Shown: positions 16,301 through 24,814, counted from the first letter of the stretch. The stretch is DNA of 64,000 bases from CFX5 sp023384495 (GCA_048499455.1 JASNZV010000001.1:496001-560000), one strand, 5' to 3'. The notes: generated by a model not told the origin, from the letters alone. Program-made: numbers and translations.

Positions 16301-18182
16301 TCCCAACAGCTACAAGGATTCGGATGGCGACGGCGTGCCCGACTTTGTCGAGATCTACATCGATGGCACCGACCCCAATGATCCCACCAGCTACAAGGAT
16401 AGCGATGGCGACCTGGTGCCCGACTACATCGAGCAACGCGATGGCGCCGATCCCAACGACGCCAGCGACTTCAAGGACACGGACGGCGGCGGTCTGCCCG
16501 ACTACGTCGAGACGGTGCTGCTGCCCAACCTGGGGCTGCCTGCCAGCGACCCGAACGACCCCAGCGATGACTGGCGCGACACCGACGGCGGTGGTCTGCC
16601 TGACCTCATCGAGGCGCTCATCGGCAACAACATCAACGACCCGTCGGACGACGGCGCCCTCATCGACTGCATCAACAACAGCAGCCAGTATCCGCCGCTG
16701 GTCTGCCACGACAGCGACGGCGACGGCGTGCCCGACTGGCAGGAAGCCATCGACGGCACCGACCCCAACGACCCGCTCTCCTACCAGGACAGCGACGGCG
16801 ACGGCGTGCCCGACTGGTGGGAGATCCATGTCGACGGCGCCGACCCTAACAACCCGAATTCCTACAAGGACACCGACGGCGACGGCGTGCCCGACTATGT
16901 CGAGACGAACAAAGACGGCACCAACCCGAATGACCCGAACAGCTACAAGGATACGGACGGCGACCTGGTGCCCGACTATGTCGAGAATCAGAAGGGGACC
17001 AACCCCACCGACCCGACCAGCTATCCCGACGCCGACGGTGACGGTGTACCCGACTACGTCGAAAACCGGGACGGCACCGACCCCGGCAACCCCAACTCGT
17101 TCAAAGACACGGATGGCGGTGGCACACCGGATTACGTCGAGACGGTGCTCTACCCGAACCTGGGTCTGCCCGCGGGCGACCCGAACGACCCGTCTGACGA
17201 CAACCGCGACAGCGATGGCGGCGGTGTGCCCGACTATGAGGAGATCAAGCTCGGCACCGACCCGACCAACCCGGCTGACGACAGCGTGGACACGGATGGC
17301 GACGGCGTGCCCGACGCCCAGGAGCTGATCGACGGCACCGATCCCAACAACCCGAATTCCTACAAGGACACCGACGGCGACGGTGTGCCCGACTATGTCG
17401 AGACCAACAAGGACGGCACCGACCCGAATGACCCGAACAGCTACAAGGATACGGACGGCGACCTGGTGCCTGACTATGTCGAACTGCGCGATGGCGCCAA
17501 CCCGGCTGACCCCAACAGCTACAAGGACTCAGACGGCGACCTGGTGCCCGACTATATCGAGAACCGTGACGGCACCCATCCCGGCGATCCGAACTCGTTC
17601 AAGGATAGCGATGGCGGTGGCGTGCCCGACTATGTCGAAACCGTGCTCTACCCCAACAACGGTCTACCCGCCGGCGACCCCAATGACCCGGCGGATGACA
17701 ACCGGGACAGCGACGGCGGCGGGGTGAGCGACTACGATGAACTGAAGCTCGGCACCGACCCGACCAACCCGGCCGACGACAGCCCCGACTCCGACGGTGA
17801 CGGCGTGCCCGACAGCGTCGAACTCGCCCAGGGGACAGACCCCAACGACCCGCTCAGCTACCGTGACACCGACGGCGACGGCGTGCCCGACTGGGTCGAG
17901 AACAAGGACGGCACCAACCCCAACGACCCGAATTCCTTCAAGGACTCGGATGGTGGCGGCACACCCGACTATGTCGAGACTGTGCTCTACCCCAACCTGG
18001 GCCTGCCCCCCGGCGACCCCAGCGACCCGGCGGATGACAACCGGGACAGCGATGGCGGCGGTGTGAGTGACTACCAGGAGGTCAAGGACGGCACTGACCC
18101 CACCAACCCGGCCGATGATGGCGGCGCCGCCACACCCCCCAACGGCATCTGGCTGCCCATCATCAGCAACCGCACGGGTTAA
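13308..18182 (+). CDS. Large secreted protein: two LamG-like modules and 25 thrombospondin-type-3 calcium repeats
   Basis: The 1,624-residue protein starts at ATG 13308 behind AGGAG. An N-terminal signal peptide (KPKSK, then a hydrophobic core, then PTPALA) is followed by two homologous modules (about residues 45-475 and 480-895). Each has a WYKAD/WIKAD-type LamG-like start and the block YHNDVAGIG..LNQKQSKS..SGxLVTMGLG. Residues about 890-1600 are 25 repeats of the D-x-D-x-D-G-V-P-D type, the calcium-binding thrombospondin-3 motif, arranged partly in higher-order copies. The end IWLPIISNRTG resembles a C-terminal motif common on Chloroflexota secreted proteins. The likely role is a calcium-stiffened surface or matrix protein. 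It ends at a strong bidirectional hairpin. Confidence 0.85.
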   Translation: MSKPKSKAFKLFTLCIVLVQIFALTAAGALTALQPTPALAQGTSPGGVAGNLVQWYKADAAVYTDVAGTIAATDGSDVNHWKNVAQDNFHVIDTTGGEPTYQAPSATSNFNPSIFFNKNQNDRLRYTGRVVPTTADGTFLAVGRLQAFNGDIYTMVAFGDNANDPTLDVDVDGGIPYFDPWIDGSSPANNDHTFPISNNASHIMGITFLNNVANDVVKHVDGKTVTTNMEVNSSNANMFLNFWVGSDGGGERWHGTINEIVFYDTKLTGNSLAQVESYLAIRWGITLDADPTSTATNFDYLASDGAKIWDGNNVNSNYHNDVAGIGRDDASSLNQKQSKSDNSGALVTMGLGSIAADNASNPNSFAANKSFLVWGNDGGSTTFDTPYTPVSLPSVVNYTRTGRVWKVQETGTVGAVRVAVSAGAEYLIVANDAGFTTGIQEIPLSGGAFPVDFTDGQFFTFARSQPAPGGVNAGLAHWIKADSQVYNDAGNTPATAGQTVQQWNDQSGRELHVTPNSAGQTPVYLTGTAATNFNPALDFTNDYLINTNRIVETTDGLSLFSVGATRVFNGVRTMYSLGTNGNEPTVDLESTWISPYNTASSPTNVDLFNNQMTLNQPMIWGLRAANNVANDLRFSFQGEEVPTPLEILSSHAAYGNRVHVGTGVDSVWDGLIQEGITYNRPLSSAEMQRVNSYLALKYGVTLRTVDSDPTITEGDYVASDGTTKVWDYVANTAYHNDVAGIGSDDASALNQKQSKSVNSGSLVTMGLGAIAANNASNANSFAADKSFLVWGNDSGATTVGTAITGLAGGQRMARIWKTQETGTVGSVLVQIPTSAVTLGANELPLLMRSTDATFDSSDTFVLLVDNGAGAYEAAIDFNNGDFFTFGKSSDVDTDGDGVPDAVEIAQGTDLNDPNSYLDSDGDGVPDYVEEQDGTDPDDPTDFVDSDNGGVPDYVETVLLPNNGLPATDPNNPADDHQDTDGDGVPDWQELLDGADPNDPNSYKDSDGDGVPDFVEIYIDGTDPNDPTSYKDSDGDLVPDYIEQRDGADPNDASDFKDTDGGGLPDYVETVLLPNLGLPASDPNDPSDDWRDTDGGGLPDLIEALIGNNINDPSDDGALIDCINNSSQYPPLVCHDSDGDGVPDWQEAIDGTDPNDPLSYQDSDGDGVPDWWEIHVDGADPNNPNSYKDTDGDGVPDYVETNKDGTNPNDPNSYKDTDGDLVPDYVENQKGTNPTDPTSYPDADGDGVPDYVENRDGTDPGNPNSFKDTDGGGTPDYVETVLYPNLGLPAGDPNDPSDDNRDSDGGGVPDYEEIKLGTDPTNPADDSVDTDGDGVPDAQELIDGTDPNNPNSYKDTDGDGVPDYVETNKDGTDPNDPNSYKDTDGDLVPDYVELRDGANPADPNSYKDSDGDLVPDYIENRDGTHPGDPNSFKDSDGGGVPDYVETVLYPNNGLPAGDPNDPADDNRDSDGGGVSDYDELKLGTDPTNPADDSPDSDGDGVPDSVELAQGTDPNDPLSYRDTDGDGVPDWVENKDGTNPNDPNSFKDSDGGGTPDYVETVLYPNLGLPPGDPSDPADDNRDSDGGGVSDYQEVKDGTDPTNPADDGGAATPPNGIWLPIISNRTG
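15977..18120 (+). repeat. Coding tandem repeat of TSP3 units
   Basis: DNA encoding the 25 D(T/S)DGDGVPD units repeats words such as GGCGACGGCGTGCCCGAC. A longer unit (PDYVETVLYPN..GLP..DPxDP.DDNRDSDGGG) is present three times near 17135, 17630 and 17970. This indicates recent duplication within the gene. Confidence 0.85.
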
Positions 18183-18229
18183 CCCCCCTCAGGCCTGAGG
18201 ACTTGTTGCTCAGCCCTGCATTGGTTCAA

Positions 18230-18266
18230 GAAGTGGCCAGGCTTTTGGCGAAAGCCTGGCCACTTC
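18230..18266. terminator. Bidirectional terminator between convergent genes
   Basis: A perfect 16-bp stem GAAGTGGCCAGGCTTT / AAAGCCTGGCCACTTC with a 5-base loop (TGGCG) sits 47 bases after the TSP3 protein's stop and 32 bases from the metacaspase stop. A C/T-rich run follows on the plus strand. The word CTGGCCACTTC recurs in another palindrome at 55608-55623. Confidence 0.8.
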
Positions 18267-18298
18267 CCTTTCCTCGAACTGGTAACCACTCGGAATAT

Positions 18299-20170
18299 CT
18301 ACGCTGTGCGATCAAATGCTTCCGCCTTCACGACGAGTGTGAGATCACTCACCGACCATGTCTCATCGGCGCCGGCGGCAACCGGGCGTATTGGGCGCGT
18401 GCCCGTGTGGCGGATCGCGTGGAGCAGCCAGCCCAGAGGCGATGCATCGCGCACGGTGCTGGGGGGGTGGAGCTCGCCCTGGTTGAGCGGCGGCAGTTGC
18501 AGCGCATCAAACGACATAGGTATGGAGGTGACAAAGATCTTGATCTGTTCCCGGGGCTGGTAGCCGGTCGCACCGGTTGTCGCCACTACAGAGATGGGCA
18601 GGCTCCGATTGCCTGGCGCCAGCTTCTCGGTCGGACCACGGCTGGGGTATATGCGCCGGATCGCGTGGTCCGCACCCAGGTGGAGCACCGTGACGTAGAG
18701 GGGTTGCCGCGACCGGTTGTGCAGCCGGAACGCAAGGCGCTGCCCTGGCGTCACCGTAATCTCTTGCCCGCGTTGTTCACTGGGTGCAATATCGACAACG
18801 GCAATGGCGTCGCGCAGCGCGACGGGGGCCGCGGGGTTGCGCAGCCGCTGCACGTTGCGAAAGATGGTCAGATGCTCCAATACCGTGGCCACTTGTGGTG
18901 CACCCCCTGGCGCTTCCACCAGCGGCTCGCCCAACACGTTCTGAATCTGGAAGAGGCCTGCTGCTTCCACCACACAATAGTCCGCTCCATCTCCCGCCTC
19001 GACCAGGGCCACCACACGCAGAAAGGCTGAGGGCTGGCCCTGATTGACCGTCGAGATGGCAGTGCGCACCGCCAGATCATCCACTGCCACAACCGCCTGC
19101 TGATCACCAAAGCCGGGGGCGACAAGCTTGGCGCGGCTCCCCTGCGCAACAAGGGCTGGGCGGTCTAGCGTAGCCCAGGCGTGATCATCGGCTACCTCAT
19201 CCACCGTCGCGGCGCCTTGGGGAGGGCCGACCACTTGACTCCCTGGGGGATAGATGGCGAGGCGGCTACCCTCGTTCAGGCCCAACGCGCCACCGCCATT
19301 GATCTTTACACGCTCCCCGACGCTCTCAATGATAATCCAATAGCCTGCTACCGGGGGCGCGACGCCGCCAAAGAGCTTGCGGTGCGCCGGCCCTTCTAGT
19401 TGTGGCGATTGGTGGGCGTAGATGGCGCGCACCTGAGCATGGACCCGGTCATGCAGATCGCCCCAGGTCATATCGGGGTGATAGGTATGCAACGCCTGCA
19501 ACACAAAATGGGTAAGCGCGCCATGCCACTGTTGCTGCACCGGCGCTCGATATTCGTTGGCCAACTCCTCATCTCGGCAGGCAGCCAAAAGTACGTATTC
19601 GCTGGCGACATTCCCACTTCTCGTCGCCGCCAACTCTGTTAGCACAGTCTCGGGGGGGCGCGAGCGGGTGTCGGGCGGGGCCTGACGCGCGAGGGGGCGA
19701 TCCACGCCGCGTGCGCGCGTCAGGTGACCGGCGTGGCAGCAGTCAAGGATCAGAGCCACCTCGGCGCCCTTCTGCTCCACTGCCCTGATAAGCGCCGCCA
19801 ACTCCTTGTCGAGCAGGTCATACTGGCCAGGATCGCGACTATCGTAAGCAATGAGCGACTCGTCATAGCCGTCGGGTTCGCCGGGGTCGCTGCTAAGGGC
19901 CTGCGAGCCGTGACCGCTATAATGGAAGAGCACCAGATCCCCAGCGCCGGCCTGGTTGCGCATGTGAGTGCGCCAACCGTCGATGATGGCGGCGCGCGTT
20001 GCCTGGGTATCGGTCAGCAGACGGATATGCAGTTCTGGCGTTCCCAGCCGCTCTATCAGAAACGACCGCATAGCCGTCACATCGGCCACACAACCGCGCA
20101 GCGCGGGGATACCGCCTGTGGGCGAGTATTGGTTGATCCCCACCAGGAGGGCGTACAAGTTGCCGGCCAT
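18299..20170 (-). CDS. Metacaspase-like caspase-family (C14) protein with DUF4384-like C-terminus
   Basis: The 623-residue protein starts at ATG 20170 behind GGAGAG. The p20-like domain (residues 5 to about 250) carries the catalytic dyad: His87 in HYSGHGSQ and Cys145 in DCCHAGH. The expected acidic pocket EPDGYDESLIAYD lies between them. After about residue 270 the chain is beta-rich, and from about residue 480 (LAFRLHNRSRQPLYVTVLHL) it resembles a DUF4384-type domain. No signal peptide is seen. Bacterial metacaspases usually cleave after basic residues and act in stress or regulated cell-death contexts. No partner gene sits next to it; the neighbours are a convergent surface protein and a metabolic enzyme. 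Confidence 0.87.
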   Translation of the reverse strand: MAGNLYALLVGINQYSPTGGIPALRGCVADVTAMRSFLIERLGTPELHIRLLTDTQATRAAIIDGWRTHMRNQAGAGDLVLFHYSGHGSQALSSDPGEPDGYDESLIAYDSRDPGQYDLLDKELAALIRAVEQKGAEVALILDCCHAGHLTRARGVDRPLARQAPPDTRSRPPETVLTELAATRSGNVASEYVLLAACRDEELANEYRAPVQQQWHGALTHFVLQALHTYHPDMTWGDLHDRVHAQVRAIYAHQSPQLEGPAHRKLFGGVAPPVAGYWIIIESVGERVKINGGGALGLNEGSRLAIYPPGSQVVGPPQGAATVDEVADDHAWATLDRPALVAQGSRAKLVAPGFGDQQAVVAVDDLAVRTAISTVNQGQPSAFLRVVALVEAGDGADYCVVEAAGLFQIQNVLGEPLVEAPGGAPQVATVLEHLTIFRNVQRLRNPAAPVALRDAIAVVDIAPSEQRGQEITVTPGQRLAFRLHNRSRQPLYVTVLHLGADHAIRRIYPSRGPTEKLAPGNRSLPISVVATTGATGYQPREQIKIFVTSIPMSFDALQLPPLNQGELHPPSTVRDASPLGWLLHAIRHTGTRPIRPVAAGADETWSVSDLTLVVKAEAFDRTA

Positions 20171-20266
20171 GACTCTCCTATGCTTTGCGCCGGACCGAAT
20201 CAAGCTGCGCTATACCCTGTTGACCGGTATGGTGGTTCAGCCCACAACCGTGACACAGATGGGTGT

Positions 20267-21532
20267 CTATTCCCTCGTCAACACGGGCCCCTGTTGGGTG
20301 CGACGGTAGAGATCGGCAAAAGCTGGGCTGCCGTCGTCATCGAGCAGCTCGGTATGATTGCCCCGCTCAAAGACGGGCTGGTTGTTGCGGCTGAAATATT
20401 GCCACATCTCGGACGTGTGATGCGAGTCATTGGCGAAATAGACATTGACTCCGCAAGCGCGGCTAAACTTGAGCAGGCGTCGCGGCAGCGTAAAGTCGGC
20501 CTGATCGACGCGATATTTTGCCAGCGCGCTTTCGTCGATCTCGACGCCCAGGCCAGGCGCTTCGGGCACGCGCGCATGGCCACCCAGCACCTCGATCCGC
20601 CTGGTGAGCAAGTTATGCTCGTATAGCTCATGGCAGGTCACTGCCGGCCACTGGGCATGGGTGAGCATTGCGCCCAGGTGCAACGCCATGGTGGTGGTCA
20701 GGCCGGTGCCCACCATCTGCAAAAAGAAGGGCATGTTGGCCATGCCGGCCGAGATGCCATCGGCCACGGTGCGCGAAACACCACCGCCAATCACAAAACC
20801 ATCGCAATACCCCTCGCTGATCGCGGTGCGGCCTGGGATGCTTCCATAATGATGCGCCGTCGCCGTGCGGATCTGCGCACGAAGCAGCTTGTTGCCCGCC
20901 ACATCGTCAGCTCGGATCGGCCCCTCGTAGATCTTGATTTTCGGGAACTCTTCTTCCAACGCCCGCAAGACCGGCACGGCGAACGAGACCCCAAGCAGAA
21001 AGTCGTTCCAGTCGGCATCGATACAGAAATAGTCGGGCGTGGCTGCGCTGATCCGTTTGATCGTCTCGTGGACATCGAACCAAGGTCGCGCCTTGATCTT
21101 GATCGAAGTGTAGCCGAGCTCCGCGGCAACCTTGGCCTCTCGCTCATAATGTTCGGGCGCCATGTCGTGATCCCAAAACGAGATGGGCGCCCAGTCGCGC
21201 ACCTTATGGCCCAGCAACCGATAGACCGGCACACCGGCCAGCTTGCCCGCAGCATCAAAGAGCGCCATCTGCAACCCAGCGCCCAGGCTATCATCCCACA
21301 TCAGCTCGAAGGGCGAGCGGCCCAGCACCCGTTCGGCCAGGTTGACCTGTCCCCACGTGTAGTTTTGGATCGTCTCGCCGTAGCCGACGACACCGGCGTC
21401 GGTTTCGACCCGAATCACCTCAACTTCGGCCCAGCGATGGATGCGAGCCCGCTCCATTTCGCGGCGCACGCGCTCGACAAAGGGGACAACCAACAGGATA
21501 CGTTCGACATCAGTGATTTTGGCGATTGCCAT
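20267..21532 (-). CDS. Mandelate racemase / muconate lactonizing enzyme (enolase superfamily)
   Basis: The 421-residue protein has the capping domain plus modified TIM barrel of the enolase superfamily. The catalytic Lys signature is K-I-K-A in SIKIKARPW (near residue 145). Metal ligands follow as Asp in CIDADWND and Glu in KIYEGPI. The late GTGLTTTMALHLGAML segment is unlike that of acid-sugar dehydratases of known function. Such enzymes abstract a proton alpha to a carboxylate, usually to dehydrate or racemise sugar acids. It stands alone between the metacaspase and phasin genes on the same strand. The substrate cannot be assigned. Confidence 0.85.
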   Translation of the reverse strand: MAIAKITDVERILLVVPFVERVRREMERARIHRWAEVEVIRVETDAGVVGYGETIQNYTWGQVNLAERVLGRSPFELMWDDSLGAGLQMALFDAAGKLAGVPVYRLLGHKVRDWAPISFWDHDMAPEHYEREAKVAAELGYTSIKIKARPWFDVHETIKRISAATPDYFCIDADWNDFLLGVSFAVPVLRALEEEFPKIKIYEGPIRADDVAGNKLLRAQIRTATAHHYGSIPGRTAISEGYCDGFVIGGGVSRTVADGISAGMANMPFFLQMVGTGLTTTMALHLGAMLTHAQWPAVTCHELYEHNLLTRRIEVLGGHARVPEAPGLGVEIDESALAKYRVDQADFTLPRRLLKFSRACGVNVYFANDSHHTSEMWQYFSRNNQPVFERGNHTELLDDDGSPAFADLYRRTQQGPVLTRE

Positions 21533-21600
21533 ATTGTTGTAGATCCTTTTTTATGAGCTGGTGACAGCGTAAACTATATTTCTCGATATTTTCACGATCG

Positions 21601-21649
21601 TAGCTGCGGTTTCTGGCCGCTCCCACGGGGCTCCCAGAAACCGCAGCTA
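21601..21649. repeat. Palindromic repeat with 16-bp perfect arms
   Basis: TAGCTGCGGTTTCTGG (21601-21616) pairs perfectly with CCAGAAACCGCAGCTA (21634-21649) around a 17-base loop. It has no T-run and sits upstream of a minus-strand gene, so it looks like a dispersed palindrome rather than a terminator. Confidence 0.7.
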
Positions 21650-21779
21650 TGTTGCCAGGCCACATAGAAGATACCAAAAAAACTTAGTTTACAGAGTACT
21701 GATTTGTGATACAAAAAGTAGTTCATCTTACTGTGGCGGGCAAGCGTTGTCAACCTGTACTTGAACGGCGCGCAAAACA

Positions 21780-21817
21780 AGCGGGCCCCCACCCGCCGGC
21801 TCAAGTGGGGACCCGCT
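21780..21817 (-). terminator. Rho-independent terminator of the phasin gene
   Basis: On the minus strand the stem AGCGGGTCCCCAC...GTGGGGGCCCGCT (13 bp, one G-U type mismatch) is followed by TGTTTTG. It lies about 90 bases past the phasin stop. Confidence 0.72.
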
Positions 21818-21905
21818 CGTTGGTTTCGTACAATCTGCGCAATCATGTGCGCGTCTTATGTCAGCGGTATAACATGGCCAAACCGCTGACCCACGATTCC
21901 TGGTT

Positions 21906-22364
21906 TCATCCCTGCGTTTTATCTTCCTGTCGTTCCATGAGCATATTGACTTTGTGATTGAGGGCGCTGATCTTCTTGCTCAGCGCCTCAATATCGCTCT
22001 TCGTTGGCACGTTGAGTCGGTTGAGAATGACCTCAACGCTCTCCTCCAGGGCCTTGCCGGCCATGCTCATAGAGGTGGCCGGGGGCGCGCCCTTGCCGTG
22101 TGCGGCGCCAGGCTTCCCTGCGGCGCGGAATTCGCTGACCCACTGCTGAATGTCCGCCTCGACCATCTCGCCCCGTTCCGCCAGCTTCTCCACCACGCCA
22201 TTGGCCTCTTCAAGCGTCATGGCCGCCGCGCCCAGGCTGGCCAGCAATGCCTTGCGCGCCATCAGGTAGAGATTCGCCGTCTGTACAATCGCTTCGTTGC
22301 GGACGTCGATGACCTTATCCTTAACTTGTTCCTCAAGCGATTTTTGCTCATTTTGTTTGGCCAT
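21906..22364 (-). CDS. Phasin-family (PhaF/PhaI-like) polyhydroxyalkanoate granule protein
   Basis: The 152-residue acidic, helical protein starts at ATG 22364 behind AGGAG. Residues 15-60 (VKDKVIDVRNEAIVQTANLYLMARKALLASLG) match the amphipathic phasin core. A Gly/Ala-rich linker follows, then a C-terminal coiled coil LNVPTKSDIEALSKKISALNHKV typical of the poly(hydroxyalkanoate) granule-associated family. Phasins coat PHA granules and control their size. No PHA synthase or depolymerase is in the window, so the function rests on family resemblance. A terminator follows the gene. Confidence 0.8.
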   Translation of the reverse strand: MAKQNEQKSLEEQVKDKVIDVRNEAIVQTANLYLMARKALLASLGAAAMTLEEANGVVEKLAERGEMVEADIQQWVSEFRAAGKPGAAHGKGAPPATSMSMAGKALEESVEVILNRLNVPTKSDIEALSKKISALNHKVNMLMERQEDKTQG

Positions 22365-22600
22365 GCCACTTCTCCTCTCTTGGGTGAAATACGCGCCGAA
22401 TCCTTGCATCTGACACAATGCCAACTCAAACGTGAGAATAGTCGCCAGACCTTCTGGTGGGATTCTGGGTGCGTGGCGCGAAGGGGAAAGTGCACGGGAA
22501 TGCTGGCCGACGCGCCGAGCGTTTTTCATACGACCCAGTCGTATGACGATTGGCGCCCTTATCACCTGTCGGCTTGCAAAGTCACTCTGGTAAAGATGCT

Positions 22601-23329
22601 CTAGGGCGCGGTCACCAAATTGCGGAGCTGGTTGACCGTGCTGGGGCCAATCCCAGGGGCGCGTTCCAGATCATCGACCGAGGTATAAGGCCGGTGGTTG
22701 ATGATGGCCTGCGCCTTGCTAGGCCCAATCCCCGGAAGGGCCACCAGTTGTTCGAGGGTGGCGCTGTTGAGATTGACGCGGCCGCCACCTGCCAAACTTG
22801 GGCTATTCGTCGTATTTGAGGCCACCCCGCCTGAACCGCCAAGCGACCCTGAAAAAGCGGGCGCGGCTTCATCGCCGCTCGGCGCCCGCACATGTGCGCC
22901 ATCCCAGAGCTTCTCGGCCTGGTTGATCAGGTCCATCCCCGCGGCGTCTGTCAGCCCGCCGGCTGCGTGGAGCGCATCACCAACCCGCGCCTCGGCGGGG
23001 AGTTGGTAGAGCCCGGGCCGCGCCACCGCACCGCTTACATAGACTGTAATCGGCGGCGGCGTCGGCGATGGCAAGGGCGTGGCCGTGGGCGCCGGGGTCT
23101 CAGTCGGCAGCGGGGTTGGCGGCGCTTGGATTGCCACCGGCGGCGGCGCCGGGCGCTGGAGCCACAGTCGCCCACCGGCTACAACGGCCAATGCCGTCAG
23201 CGCGGCCAAAACGTATGGTAGGATGCCCGTTGCTTTATGTCCGCCTTCCGTCGAATTGGATGAAGTCGCATTCAACGATATGGGGGGAAGGTCATCGCGC
23301 CTTTGCCCTGTGTCTGATGAGGAAAACAT
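22601..23329 (-). CDS. comEA: ComEA-like SLBB and helix-hairpin-helix DNA-binding protein
   Basis: The 242-residue protein has an N-terminal cytoplasmic tail and one transmembrane helix (about 33-55). A Pro/Thr linker leads to an SLBB-like domain (ITVYVSGAVARPGLYQL, from about 93) and two helix-hairpin-helix motifs at the C-terminus (NLNSATLEQLVALPGIGPSKAQAI and LERAPGIGPSTVNQL). This is the architecture of ComEA, which binds incoming DNA at the cell surface during transformation. ATG 23329 is preferred to a GTG at 23368 because it has AGGGTGG upstream. No other com genes are adjacent. Confidence 0.86.
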   Translation of the reverse strand: MFSSSDTGQRRDDLPPISLNATSSNSTEGGHKATGILPYVLAALTALAVVAGGRLWLQRPAPPPVAIQAPPTPLPTETPAPTATPLPSPTPPPITVYVSGAVARPGLYQLPAEARVGDALHAAGGLTDAAGMDLINQAEKLWDGAHVRAPSGDEAAPAFSGSLGGSGGVASNTTNSPSLAGGGRVNLNSATLEQLVALPGIGPSKAQAIINHRPYTSVDDLERAPGIGPSTVNQLRNLVTAP

Positions 23330-23431
23330 CGCGCCACCCTGCTCACAAGTTGAACCAAGCTGCTTCACAGTCTCGGGGTGGATACGCTCACCCGCCCCAC
23401 GATTGTAGAGCGGAACCGGCGGCGCTTCAAC

Positions 23432-24625
23432 CTACATTTGTCGGATTGCTTGCTGGCCAAATAGTACCAGCGCCTGATCGTCATTCATAGGGTGGTTCAG
23501 CCCGCCGCGCACGTCTCGATAATAGCGTTCGAGCGGCAGCGTTTTGGTCATGGACGCACCACCGGCCACACGCATACAGTGATCGACGGCGGCCACCGCG
23601 TTGTTGGTGATGGTGTATTTGGCGGCGATAACGGTGGGGCTGAGCGCCACCCGGTGCTCAGGGTAACGCTCCCATAATTCAGCGGCAGAATAAAGATGCG
23701 TGCGCGCCTGGTGAATCAGCAGAGCGGCCTCCCCTAGCCGGCGCTGAATGCCCTCTAGTTCGGCAATTGGTTTGCCCAAGGCAGTGGGCGCCCGTTCCCG
23801 CGCATAGCGCACGCCGGCCTGGAGCGCAGCCACCGCCACCCCCAGATAAACGGCGCTGACGCCCAGCATAAACCAGGCATTGGTCTTGGACCCCTGCTTT
23901 GTCTTGCTGGCGGCCTTGTCCATGGAGCCACGGGTGAGGATGTGCGTGTGAGCGACCCGGAGGTCGCTCAGCAGAATATCGTGGCTGCCGGTGGAGCGCA
24001 TGCCCATCGCATCCCACGTCTCGACAATCTCCAGCCCCGGCCCCGGCTCGACCAGAAAACGGGCCACTTCATCGCTGCCATCTTGCAGCGCAGCGGGGAT
24101 GAGCATATAGTCGAGCGCCGGGCTCATGCTGCCAAAGGTCTTGCGCCCGTTGAGTAACCATGCGGTCGGCTGGGCGCCATCTTCGTAGAGGGGGGTGGCC
24201 GTGGTCTTGGGCTTACCGCCACGACTGGGGCTGCCCAGTTCCGGCTCGGTGGCAATCGAATTGACCAGGGCGCCGCGCGTCACTGCCTCGTGGCAAACCT
24301 GGTCAAAAAGCGGCTGCGGCCAGGAGTTCGTCTCCCCGGCCTCGCCGAGCGTTTGCATGTGCATGACCAGGCTCAACGCCGTGCTGCCGTCACCCACGGC
24401 CAGCGCCTCCATGGTGATGATCGTGTCTAGCAGGCCGGCGCCCCAACCACCCAACGCTTCGGGCACAATTAGCGCCGGTAAACCGGCTTTGCGGATGTCG
24501 GCAAAATTTTCGTGTGGAAATGCGCCCGTTCGGTCATGTTCGGGCGCACGCTCGGCAAAGATGGGCGCCAATTCGTTGGCAAGGGTGAGGAAACGCAACT
24601 GCCGTTCCGTGCGAGGATAAAACAT
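23432..24625 (-). CDS. Acyl-CoA dehydrogenase-fold flavoprotein, variant active site
   Basis: The 397-residue protein follows the acyl-CoA dehydrogenase layout: N-terminal helical domain, central beta domain (WLLNGRKTFGSMSP), and C-terminal helices with MRVAGGASMTKTLPLERYYRDVRGG. The region that in classical enzymes holds the catalytic glutamate (usually YEGxxxI) instead reads GGLNHPMNDDQALV. This is closer to DszC/SfnB-type or other oxidase-like members. Substrates may therefore be something other than an acyl-CoA thioester. It starts at ATG 24625 behind GGAG and stands alone between the comEA-like gene and a long gap. Confidence 0.84.
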   Translation of the reverse strand: MFYPRTERQLRFLTLANELAPIFAERAPEHDRTGAFPHENFADIRKAGLPALIVPEALGGWGAGLLDTIITMEALAVGDGSTALSLVMHMQTLGEAGETNSWPQPLFDQVCHEAVTRGALVNSIATEPELGSPSRGGKPKTTATPLYEDGAQPTAWLLNGRKTFGSMSPALDYMLIPAALQDGSDEVARFLVEPGPGLEIVETWDAMGMRSTGSHDILLSDLRVAHTHILTRGSMDKAASKTKQGSKTNAWFMLGVSAVYLGVAVAALQAGVRYARERAPTALGKPIAELEGIQRRLGEAALLIHQARTHLYSAAELWERYPEHRVALSPTVIAAKYTITNNAVAAVDHCMRVAGGASMTKTLPLERYYRDVRGGLNHPMNDDQALVLFGQQAIRQM

Positions 24626-24814
24626 GGGCTACTCCAGGGTTTGTTATGCGTCAAACGTCATGCGTGAAAATTTGTTGCTTACCTATACCCATTGTTCGCG
24701 ATGCTTGGTGGCTCTATTGTAACATATGCGCTTGCGCGAGAAGGTGCAGGAGATCGCAAAGGGTGGTAGACTTGGGAGCGCAGATTGTGGAACGTGGGAC
24801 GCAAATCCAAATCC

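Larger units (their letters stand above)
21533..21905. other. Intergenic region with two hairpins
   Basis: AT-richer gap between the phasin stop (minus strand) and the enolase-superfamily gene start. It contains a 16-bp perfect palindrome at 21601-21649 and the phasin terminator at 21780-21817. No credible ORF was seen. Confidence 0.55.
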
